This document shows, in pieces, positions 16,215 through 24,100 of a stretch of DNA of 58,638 nt (its first letter is position 1; each line of letters opens with the position of its first letter). The stretch is from Akkermansia muciniphila (GTDB taxonomy: Bacteria; Verrucomicrobiota; Verrucomicrobiia; Opitutales; Opitutaceae). A program made the position numbers and the translations under genes. Location of the stretch: NCBI GenBank assembly GCA_945888375.1, contig CAMCZZ010000021.1, forward strand, positions 1 to 58,638, in the 5' to 3' direction. A model generated the notes under the pieces. The model was not told the DNA's origin, did not search any database, and worked only from the letters and a program-made list of their open reading frames with translations.

Positions 16215-18530
16215 TTAGCCCTGCGTCTTACGACGGCGGCGGATGAGGAACCCACCCAACGAGGCCGCACCCAGCAGAAGACCAGCGGAGGCAGGCTCAG
16301 GAACCGCGGCAAAAGTCACATCCAGGCCCGATCCGGTGACAGAGTAGGTCGGTATATAACCCGCCAAACCCGTGACAAAGGTGGTCGAAATGCTGCTGAC
16401 ATCGCCCGTAAATGAACCGCTACCGGAGATCAAAAGATAGGATGCTCCCGTCTCCAAAGTGCCTGCAGTAAGTGCGTTGAACGAAAAGCTCAGCGAACTA
16501 AAGGATACCGCGGAACTACCGGCACTCAAGAGATCGCTCGTGCCCGCGGCGGTTGCGGCCAAGTCGAAGTCGAGGTTGGCACCGGTGAGGGTGAGCGCCC
16601 CGGTCGAGAGCGTGGCGGCGGCACCAAAGTTGCCGCGACCGCTGGAATCGGCATCAACCGTGTTCACGCCGGGGGCGAGACGACCGCCGGACAAGACGCT
16701 CACGCTACCGGCGATCACGCCAGTGCCGGCGAGGGTCGAGAAGTTATTGACCGTGGTGGTGGCCGCGCTGGTGCCGAGCGCGGAGCCGGCGCCGAATGTA
16801 AGGGCGGACGGAGAAGCCGCGATCAAGCTAGTCCCAAACAGGACGAACTGCGTGTCATTGGTGATCGAGTGGATATAGGAACCCGCGCTGGCTGCACCGC
16901 TAGTTAGAAAAACAGGCTGCCCAACCTTAAGATTAAGACCGCTGACCGTATCGCCACCGGCCAGAGTGACCGTGCGCTGATTGGAGGCGGGTAGCGAAGC
17001 AACCGAGGCGTTGGTCGTGGTTGAAGCTTGGGCAACTTGCGCGCCAGTCACGACCAATTTGCTGGCCGATATGCCGTTGCCGACACTGTTGGCCCCGGAA
17101 TTGAATTGGCTGTTGTTCAGGGTGAGTGAACCGGCGCCCACTTGGGAAATGCCGAGAAGGCCGTTGGTGGTAATCGTCGTAGTGACGGCATCGGAGCGAT
17201 TGAAGGCCAGCGTGCCTGCCCCCGTGCCGTTCACCACGGGGGTGTTCCCATTGGCGGGCGCCAGAGATCCGGTAGTGCCGCCGTTACCGATTTGAACTTT
17301 GCCCGTCGATGTAATGCGAGTCCCTCCCTGATATGCATTCGTGCCGGTCAAGACCAGAGTCCCCGTTCCGTTCATCGCGATCAGATTCACCGAATCGGCG
17401 GCGACCGCCCCGGCGTTGTCAGCGATGTTCGATGCAACGATCGTCGTGCCTGCGCCGGCAAAAGTCGTAATCCGGTTCTTATCGGTCGCGTTGTTGTTCA
17501 GAACATACGCGCCGCCAGCGGAACCGAGTGTTAAGGTTTTGCCCGACGCGGTGATATCATTGGTGTGGGTCTGGGTGGAATTGGCCGTGATGGTGCTGGC
17601 CTGAACCACGATATTGTAACTTCCTTGGGCGGCGACATTGCGGCTTATATCCACCGTGTTTTTCAAAATAGTCCGGTCGGAATTCAGCGCCTCGAGGGTG
17701 TTGATCGCGTTCGCGGCACCACCCAAAGTCAGCTTTCCAAGGGCGGCCGGACCAAAAGGTTGGTCGCTGTTTATCAGATAGACGGATTTCACACCCTGCA
17801 CACCTAAGACGGTGTTACCGGTATAGGTGTTGACCCCGTCGATTCGAATGGAGCCATTCACGTTACGACTCCCGATTGTGAGCGCGGACGGAACCGAACT
17901 CCCATCGGCTATGACTCCCGCCAAAACCAAATGATTGGTCGTCACATTGTTTGAATTCCGGATAGTCACCGTCGAAGCGGTTGCACCTGCGGAAAGATCT
18001 ATGTCCCCAAGCGTAACCAGCTGACCGCTTGCATTGTCGATCGTTCGAGCCGCCGCCGCGCTCGGGGTGATTTTGCCCGTGATGGTCAGCGGGTTGGTTC
18101 CGGTCAGAAAGTTAAGACCGCCGAAAAGAGTGACCGGAGCACTGATCGTATTGATCGCGCCAGCAGTTCCAGCGCTGGTGATGTTGGCGCCGGTAGCTAG
18201 CGAAAGGCTGCCTCCACTGGTTCCGATCGTGGTCGAACCGGGGGAAGTGGCGCTGGTATCACCCAGCGTCAAAGCCGTGAGACCGGTAGTCAAAGTGGAA
18301 GAGATATTCACCACCTGATTGATGCTGGTAAAGTTACCGCTCACCGTGGCGGTGTCGGCCGTTAGGGCAGTGCCAGGAGCGCCAGTGGAAGGAGACCACG
18401 TGGCGTTGGAATTCCAATCCTGCGTGCCGCCTGGGACGAGGGTATAACCAGCCGCGAATGCGGAGGGGGCCGAGAGACCGAGGGCGGCGATGGCCCCGAG
18501 GAGGATGCGGGTGTGGTGTTTGTTGTTCAT
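16215..18530 (-). CDS. Secreted autotransporter-type beta-strand repeat protein with PEP-CTERM tail
   Basis: 771 residues. Signal peptide at 1-26 (ends SAPSAFA). The body is a low-complexity Gly/Thr/Ser/Asn-rich series of beta-strand repeats, including NTYTGNTVLG and LTGTNAYQGGTRITSTGKVQIG, the pattern of autotransporter-associated beta-strand repeats. The C-terminus is VPEPASAGLLLGAASLGGFLIRRRRK, a VPEP motif, one hydrophobic helix and an Arg cluster. This is a PEP-CTERM sorting signal for exosortase/EPS-linked surface display. There is no C-terminal autotransporter barrel. A role in surface attachment or substrate contact is inferred. It lies between the AraC-type regulator and the sugar operon. 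Confidence 0.88.
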   Translation of the reverse strand: MNNKHHTRILLGAIAALGLSAPSAFAAGYTLVPGGTQDWNSNATWSPSTGAPGTALTADTATVSGNFTSINQVVNISSTLTTGLTALTLGDTSATSPGSTTIGTSGGSLSLATGANITSAGTAGAINTISAPVTLFGGLNFLTGTNPLTITGKITPSAAAARTIDNASGQLVTLGDIDLSAGATASTVTIRNSNNVTTNHLVLAGVIADGSSVPSALTIGSRNVNGSIRIDGVNTYTGNTVLGVQGVKSVYLINSDQPFGPAALGKLTLGGAANAINTLEALNSDRTILKNTVDISRNVAAQGSYNIVVQASTITANSTQTHTNDITASGKTLTLGSAGGAYVLNNNATDKNRITTFAGAGTTIVASNIADNAGAVAADSVNLIAMNGTGTLVLTGTNAYQGGTRITSTGKVQIGNGGTTGSLAPANGNTPVVNGTGAGTLAFNRSDAVTTTITTNGLLGISQVGAGSLTLNNSQFNSGANSVGNGISASKLVVTGAQVAQASTTTNASVASLPASNQRTVTLAGGDTVSGLNLKVGQPVFLTSGAASAGSYIHSITNDTQFVLFGTSLIAASPSALTFGAGSALGTSAATTTVNNFSTLAGTGVIAGSVSVLSGGRLAPGVNTVDADSSGRGNFGAAATLSTGALTLTGANLDFDLAATAAGTSDLLSAGSSAVSFSSLSFSFNALTAGTLETGASYLLISGSGSFTGDVSSISTTFVTGLAGYIPTYSVTGSGLDVTFAAVPEPASAGLLLGAASLGGFLIRRRRKTQG

Positions 18531-18809
18531 GGGTAAGCGGGGTATCGGGTTTGGATCAAATACAAGGGACTCGCCGGCACGGGTTCTCGGCGCACAGCGT
18601 GATCACGCGCACAGGAAGTCGGGGTGGATGGGCAACAGGAGGTTGTTGGGGTGGTAAAAACGGGGAAACGAGGTCTGCGGGGGTAACCAACGAATCGCCG
18701 TGTTATGTGTAGTCTGATGGCAAAGATCATCGGCAGGACAAGAAAGTAATAATGATTTGCTGCATTTGCCGAAAAATTCTTTAATACTCCCTGAATCCTA
18801 AGTTTCACC
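18531..18809. promoter_or_regulatory. Divergent intergenic region between beta-repeat gene and araC-type gene
   Basis: 279 bases without a coding frame, holding promoters for both directions. A GCATTTGC octamer followed by GAA and, a few bases later, CTTTAA lies about 45 bases before the regulator start (near 18,763). A similar GCATTTGC...TTTAA string lies in the operon dyad near 16,061. No convincing -35/-10 pair stands out. Confidence 0.4.
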
Positions 18810-19676
18810 ATGGTTTCCTTCGACCCGAACCGCCCTGATTTTACTCCCTACGGCTTCTCCTGCGTGCGCTGGACGCCCTCGCCGATGAAGCGGCCCGACC
18901 ACCACGACGAAATCGAGGTGAATGTGCTCACCGAGGGCTGGGTGTCCTACCTGCTCGGCGGGCAGAAGGTGCGCATCGAAGGCGGGCAGATGGGGGTGTT
19001 CTGGGCGGCGATCCCGCATCAGATCCTGGGATTTTCCCCGGGGATAAACTACTTCGTGGTGACGATTCCCTTCGCCTGGTTCCTCCAATGCCAGTTGCCG
19101 GATGCGTTTGTGCAACGGCTGCTGCGGGGCGAGGTGGTCTGCCAAAAACTCAGCGCCAGCCGTATCCGGCACGATAAGGAGCTCTTTACCCAGTGGGAGG
19201 AAGACCTCGCGAAACCTGGTGATGAGGTGAGCCGGGTCGTGATGCTCGAGATGGAAGCGCGTTTGCGGCGCATGATCAGTGCGCTGCCGGTGGCGCGAGA
19301 AACCACACGTGCGCGCCGCAGCCGCCCCGCCGGGCTGCATGGAAGCGCGCTGAGCAAGGTCGAGCAGATGGCTTGCCTGATCGCCCGACGCTACACCGAG
19401 CAACTCACTGCGGCTGAAATCGGGAAGGAAATGGGGCTGCATCCCAACTACGCGATGGGGCTCTTCAAAAAAGCCTTTGGCACCACGCTCATCGAATACC
19501 TGACCCATCATCGGGTTTCCCACGCCCAACGTCTCCTCGCAACCACCGACGAGAAGATAGTCGACGTGGCATTTGGCTCGGGGTTCAACTCAATCAGTCG
19601 TTTTAACGAAGCCTTCCGCCGTTCCTGCGGCTGCACCCCGCGAGCCTATCGGTTGCAACACGCCGCCAAACCGTGA
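18810..19676 (+). CDS. AraC-family transcriptional regulator, MelR-like
   Basis: 288 residues. The N-terminal half is a cupin-type sugar-sensing domain with DHHDEIEVNVLTEGWVSYLLGG and a GVFWAAIPHQI segment like that of MelR. The C-terminal half (about 185-285) has two helix-turn-helix motifs: LTAAEIGKEMGLHPNYAMGLFKK and IVDVAFGSGFNSISRFNEAFRR, with the CTPRAYR end typical of AraC. It probably binds a sugar and activates the adjacent sugar operon and perhaps the divergent beta-repeat gene. The target is inferred from position only. Confidence 0.9.
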   Translation: MVSFDPNRPDFTPYGFSCVRWTPSPMKRPDHHDEIEVNVLTEGWVSYLLGGQKVRIEGGQMGVFWAAIPHQILGFSPGINYFVVTIPFAWFLQCQLPDAFVQRLLRGEVVCQKLSASRIRHDKELFTQWEEDLAKPGDEVSRVVMLEMEARLRRMISALPVARETTRARRSRPAGLHGSALSKVEQMACLIARRYTEQLTAAEIGKEMGLHPNYAMGLFKKAFGTTLIEYLTHHRVSHAQRLLATTDEKIVDVAFGSGFNSISRFNEAFRRSCGCTPRAYRLQHAAKP

Positions 19677-19731
19677 GGCAGCACGTGGCCGGGGCAATTA
19701 CCCTCGGCTTGCCTTCAACTGAGCACGGGAC

Positions 19732-20916
19732 TTGCCCCCGACGGCTACACGCTCAGAGTTAACACCCTTAACCGCTTCCCACTTGTCCGACGCCACCGCC
19801 CCCTTTGATTCCATTGAAGACGCCATCGCGGCCATCGCCGCAGGCCAGCCCATCATCGTCTCTGACGACGAGGATCGTGAAAACGAGGGCGACCTGATCA
19901 TGGCCGCCTCTAAGGCCACGCCCGAGACGATTAACCTCATGATACGCCACGGCAGTGGCATCGTCTGCGTGCCCATGCTCGGCGCCCAGCTCGACCGCCT
20001 TGGCCTCGGCCCCATGGTCGCGCGCAACCGGGAGGTCCAGCGCACCGACTTCGCCGTCACGGTGGATGCCGCCGAAGGCATCAGCACCGGCGTCAGCGCC
20101 TACGACCGCACCGTCGCGATCAAGATCCTGGCCGATCCCGACTCGCGCGCCGACCAGCTTGTGCAGCCCGGCCACGTCTTCCCCCTGCGCGCCCGGGCCG
20201 GCGGCGTGCTGGAGAGGGCGGGCCACACCGAGGCGGCGGTGGACCTCTGCCTCCTCGCCGGCCTGGAGCCCTGCGGAATCCTCTGCGAACTGGTGAACGA
20301 CGACGGCACGATGCAGCGGATTCCCCAGCTCGAGGAGTTCAAGAAACGTTTCGGTCTGAAGATGATCTCGATCGAGCAGCTCATCGCCTACCGGCTCCGT
20401 CAGGACAAACTCGTCGAGAAGATCGCCGAGCACCCGCTCACGACCCCCCATGGTGAATTCACGGTCCACGTTTTCCGCAGCCGGCTCGACCAACGCCACC
20501 ACTTGGCACTCACAACCGGCGCGCCGGAAACACACGACGCGCCGCTGGTCCGCGTCCACAGCGCGAATGTGTTCACCGATGTCTTCCACGCCGGCGACCA
20601 CGGCCCGCTCGCCGGGGCGCTCGAGGCGAGCCTGCGCGCCATCGCCGCCGAAGGTTGCGGCGCGGTGCTCTACATGGCGCCCCTGAATTCCGGCGAAGCG
20701 CTGCTGCGACGACTCGAGGCCACCCGCTCCGATCAAGCCAGCGCGGCCCCCGGTGCCGGCCCGGCCATGGACCTGCGCGATTACGGTTTGGGCGCCCAGA
20801 TTCTCCGCGCCCTCGGCCTCCGGAAAATCCGCCTGCTCACCCGCCACCCCCGCAAAGTCGTGGGCCTCGAGGCCTATGGCGTGGAGTTGGTCGAGCAGAT
20901 CGAGCTCAAGGCTTGA
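19732..20916 (+). CDS. ribBA: RibBA: active-looking DHBP synthase fused to a degenerate GTP cyclohydrolase II domain
   Basis: 394 residues if translation begins at the TTG at 19,732; a TTG at 19,783 is the alternative, and no in-frame ATG exists before the conserved FDSIEDAI. The RibB half (about 25-225) is intact, with SDDEDRENEGDL (44-55) and AGHTEAAVDL, so it should convert ribulose-5-phosphate to 3,4-dihydroxy-2-butanone-4-phosphate for riboflavin synthesis. The RibA half (about 233-390) keeps DLRDYGLGAQILRALG and HPRKVVGLEAYG. It has lost all three zinc cysteines (the normal SECLTGDVFGS.RCDCG region reads SANVFTDVFHAGDHG, 277-291), and the RQEGRGIGL active-site loop is replaced by APLNSGEAL. 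GTP cyclohydrolase activity is therefore unlikely. Confidence 0.9.
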   Translation: MPPTATRSELTPLTASHLSDATAPFDSIEDAIAAIAAGQPIIVSDDEDRENEGDLIMAASKATPETINLMIRHGSGIVCVPMLGAQLDRLGLGPMVARNREVQRTDFAVTVDAAEGISTGVSAYDRTVAIKILADPDSRADQLVQPGHVFPLRARAGGVLERAGHTEAAVDLCLLAGLEPCGILCELVNDDGTMQRIPQLEEFKKRFGLKMISIEQLIAYRLRQDKLVEKIAEHPLTTPHGEFTVHVFRSRLDQRHHLALTTGAPETHDAPLVRVHSANVFTDVFHAGDHGPLAGALEASLRAIAAEGCGAVLYMAPLNSGEALLRRLEATRSDQASAAPGAGPAMDLRDYGLGAQILRALGLRKIRLLTRHPRKVVGLEAYGVELVEQIELKA

Positions 20917-20928
20917 GCCACGGACTCA

Positions 20929-20944
20929 CGGTCGCCCGCGACCG
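20929..20944. other. Short GC hairpin between convergent genes
   Basis: CGGTCG and CGACCG form a perfect 6-bp stem with a CCCG loop, 12 bases after the ribBA stop and 45 bases before the stop of the convergent GH2 gene. No T-run follows on either strand, so it is at best a weak terminator. Confidence 0.35.
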
Positions 20945-20989
20945 CAAGTCGCCCAGCGCTTCCCCCACCCGCCCGCGAGACCATTCGGC

Positions 20990-23900
20990 CTAGTCGGTGC
21001 GCAAAGCCTCGATCCGGACGCGAGACGACGCGGGCGGCACCACCGTGACCGTGTAGTCGCCCGCGTTCATGCCGACGCCCTCGACGCGCAACTCGCCCGT
21101 CGCATCGCCGACGGACGGAGTGGGACGGAAACGCACCACCCGCAGGTCCATGACGGTTCCGTCGGCGGCGTTGACCCGAAACTCCGCGTCGGCGGTTTCA
21201 CCCAGATTGGTGTAATGAAGAGTGAAATCATGGCTCCCGCCGAGCCCGAACGCGACGTTCCAGGTCAACGCCGGGCCGCTGCGCTTCGCCAACTCGATCG
21301 GATAAAGCCGGCCCGTGGGAGCCACGTCACCCGAAGCCGGGTCAAGGATGGCGACGGCCGGGGCCGGGGTCGGGGTCGCCGCCTGAGGCACCGGAGGACG
21401 GGCCGTAGGATCGAGCGAGGCGATCGCCACGGCGCCGATCACCGCCTGATACGAGGCGACCCGAGGGAAACCGATCACCAGGCGGCCATCGCGCGCCCGC
21501 GCGGTGACGACCTTTTTGACCGCCGTGGCATAACCCGCCTCGCGCCAAAGATCGACGTCGCGCAAGGCGGTCTCGCCATTCACCGCGACGTCGAAAAGCC
21601 GCCAGCCGGTCGCATCGCCTCCGCCGCGACCATACCACGGCTCGGCGAAATAAAGCTCGATGCGATAATCCCCGTCGGGCACCGCGAATTCGAGGGACAG
21701 CCGATGCCGTCCATAACGGAAAGTCTGGAAAAGCCCCTCGTCGGCGGTGACGCGCACCGGTTCGTGGAGTTCGCGCTGGCCGCCGAAACGCGGCGGCACG
21801 CCCGCATAATCGGCGGCCCAGGAACGCGTGCCCCAAGAGTCCCCCGGCGCGAGATCGCGGTCGGCAAACCAGGTCTGGCCCTGGCTGTCGGTGTAGTCGG
21901 GACCGCCACAGTTGACGCGATACAGGTAGTTCCAACCGGGCTCGCCCGCCGTGCCGACCACGACGGGGCCGTTGAGTTGCCGGCGCCCCGGCGCCTCGGG
22001 CAGATGGTCGAGCACGATGGCGTCGCGCGCAACCGTGCGACCCGCCACACGGCCCTCGGCGTAGAGCACGTTTGTCGTGATTTCGACCTCGTCCCAGCGA
22101 AACGGAACGCCGGGGCCGCCGTTGCGCCGCACGCCGAGGGAGCGAGCCCCGACGTCGTTGAACAACTCGACCTCGTCGCAGTTAGAATAGACCTCGAGCC
22201 CGCTCTTTAAACCCGGGCTTTCCCAGCGGTCGGGCCAGTTGTGCGATACGATGTAGACCATCGGGTCGGTCTTCGGCGCGTAGCTACCGCGATACAGGAA
22301 AAACGCGTCGGTCGGCTCGCCCCAGAGCGTGAGCAAACCCTTGTTGTTGGCCGGACCGAGCCGGTCGAGCGGCGCCCAACCGTCGCTGCCCTGCTGGCCG
22401 CGCGAGCCGATGGCGCGACCGGGGTTTTCGTGGGTGGCGAAGAGCCAGTGAAAATGTCCCGGCACCTCGGCGCGCACGGACTCGGCCAAACGGATTTTCT
22501 GGGCCATGAGGGCATCGTGGCGCGACTCGCCGCGGATGCCGTCCATGATAAAGCCGCCCTCGCTGTGGAGGCCGAGACTGCGCCACGCGCCGTATTCGCC
22601 GACGAGGCGCTGGCGGCGAAGGTCGTCCGCGTAGGTCGCGGGATCGCCGCCGTAGGTGCCGGTCCAGTTTTGCGGGACGTTCCAATCGGTGCCCTTGCCG
22701 CTGTTGCAGGTAGTGACGAGACGCTGCGACGAGGTCGTGGGGTCTAGCTCGCGGATGAGCGCGACACATTCCGCGGCGAATTCCGGAGGCAATTTGCTTT
22801 CGTTGGCGAGGCCCCAGAGCACGAGCGAGGGGCTGTTGCGGCGCTCGACCACCCACTCGTGCAGCAGTTTCTTGAATGTCGCCCGAAACTCCGGCGTATC
22901 GAACCAGATCTGCGAGGCGAACTGCGGCCACCACAACAGACCCTCGCGGTCCCAGTAGCCTTGGTAACGAAGGTTGTGCGGCTGGTGGGCATCGCGGAAG
23001 GCATTGAAACCCGTCGCCTGGATCTGACGCACGCGGGCTCGGATCTGCTCATCCGAAAACGCATGGCTCGCGCCGAGCTGGTGCTCGTATTCGCACGTGC
23101 CGTTGATGAACACCGGCGCCCCGTTCAACAAAAATGGTGAGCTGGCCGGCGCGTCGGGATCCGGCCAGCGCAGGGTGCGGATGCCGAAGCTCGTCGTCAC
23201 GCGATCCAACACGCGCCCTCTCTCGCGAATCGTCGTCTCCAGCGTGTAGAGCGAGGGCGAGGTTAGCGACCAGAGCGATACCTTGGGCAGCACCACCACG
23301 CCCGTGTTCGTGGATGCGCCGGTGGCGACCTGGCTTTCCGCACGCAGCGTCGCGACCTCGCGGCCGGACGGATCGAGAACCCGCGAGTCCACGGCGAGGT
23401 CGCGCGTCGCGCCGTGGTTGGCGATCTCGGCAGTGAAACGCACCGTGGCCCGCGCCTCGGTCGCGTCGGCGTCGTTCCACACGTGGACGCCAAAAGGCGT
23501 CACCCGCACCTGCTCGGTGGTGACCAGCGTGACCGGCCGGAAGACACCCATCGGCTGGCTGCCCTCCGAAAACCCGGGCGCCTCCGAGCATCCGCCGCAA
23601 ACCCACGGCAGATCGGTGATGCCGGCGGGATGGTCGGCGCGCACCGCGAGCAAGTTCGCGCCGCCGATATCAACCAGGTCGGTCACATCCAGCGTGAAGG
23701 TGGTGCGTCCGCCGGCGTGCGTGCCCGCCGGACGGCCATTGACCCAGACGGTCGCGTAGGAACCCACCCCCTCGAAGAAAAGATAAACCCGCCGGCCGCG
23801 CTCGGCGGCATCCACCGTGAACTCGCGCCTATACCACGCGGTGCCGTGGCGGTTGCCGTGCACGAGGCGGCGCAGGCCGGCGTAGTCGTCCCAATTGTGC

Positions 23901-24100
23901 GGCACGTCCACGCGCGACCACCCGGCTGTATCGATCCCCGGTTGCGCGAAGTCGGCGGGTTTCTCCGGAACGTAGTCCCCAGCGGTGGTGAGCCAGCCTT
24001 GGTCGAGACTCGTCTCGTGGCGGGGATTTTCCGCGGCGGGCGACGCAGAGAGGCAGGCCGCCACCCAGCAGAATACGCCAAGAAACCAACGAAGTCTCAC
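20990..24100 (-). CDS. Secreted GH2 beta-galactosidase-like enzyme with malectin-like domain
   Basis: 1,036 residues from a GTG start (MRLRWFLGVF) that overlaps the TGA of the upstream GH2 gene as GTGA. A signal peptide ends near SASPAAE. Order: GH2 sugar-binding jelly roll (about 55-195), immunoglobulin-like domain (195-310), TIM barrel (310-620) with acid/base E434 in GLANESK and nucleophile E502 in GEYGAW, a beta domain, then a malectin/CBM57-like domain (about 725-896), a Pro-rich linker and a C-terminal beta region. The malectin part suggests binding of a di- or oligosaccharide. Beta-galactosidase is the family's commonest activity but the glycoside is not fixed. Confidence 0.88.
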   Translation of the reverse strand: MRLRWFLGVFCWVAACLSASPAAENPRHETSLDQGWLTTAGDYVPEKPADFAQPGIDTAGWSRVDVPHNWDDYAGLRRLVHGNRHGTAWYRREFTVDAAERGRRVYLFFEGVGSYATVWVNGRPAGTHAGGRTTFTLDVTDLVDIGGANLLAVRADHPAGITDLPWVCGGCSEAPGFSEGSQPMGVFRPVTLVTTEQVRVTPFGVHVWNDADATEARATVRFTAEIANHGATRDLAVDSRVLDPSGREVATLRAESQVATGASTNTGVVVLPKVSLWSLTSPSLYTLETTIRERGRVLDRVTTSFGIRTLRWPDPDAPASSPFLLNGAPVFINGTCEYEHQLGASHAFSDEQIRARVRQIQATGFNAFRDAHQPHNLRYQGYWDREGLLWWPQFASQIWFDTPEFRATFKKLLHEWVVERRNSPSLVLWGLANESKLPPEFAAECVALIRELDPTTSSQRLVTTCNSGKGTDWNVPQNWTGTYGGDPATYADDLRRQRLVGEYGAWRSLGLHSEGGFIMDGIRGESRHDALMAQKIRLAESVRAEVPGHFHWLFATHENPGRAIGSRGQQGSDGWAPLDRLGPANNKGLLTLWGEPTDAFFLYRGSYAPKTDPMVYIVSHNWPDRWESPGLKSGLEVYSNCDEVELFNDVGARSLGVRRNGGPGVPFRWDEVEITTNVLYAEGRVAGRTVARDAIVLDHLPEAPGRRQLNGPVVVGTAGEPGWNYLYRVNCGGPDYTDSQGQTWFADRDLAPGDSWGTRSWAADYAGVPPRFGGQRELHEPVRVTADEGLFQTFRYGRHRLSLEFAVPDGDYRIELYFAEPWYGRGGGDATGWRLFDVAVNGETALRDVDLWREAGYATAVKKVVTARARDGRLVIGFPRVASYQAVIGAVAIASLDPTARPPVPQAATPTPAPAVAILDPASGDVAPTGRLYPIELAKRSGPALTWNVAFGLGGSHDFTLHYTNLGETADAEFRVNAADGTVMDLRVVRFRPTPSVGDATGELRVEGVGMNAGDYTVTVVPPASSRVRIEALRTD

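Noticed and set aside
20929-20944. Strong terminator between ribBA and the GH2 gene
   Set aside because: The stem is only 6 bp and no T-run follows on either strand, so it is listed only as a hairpin.
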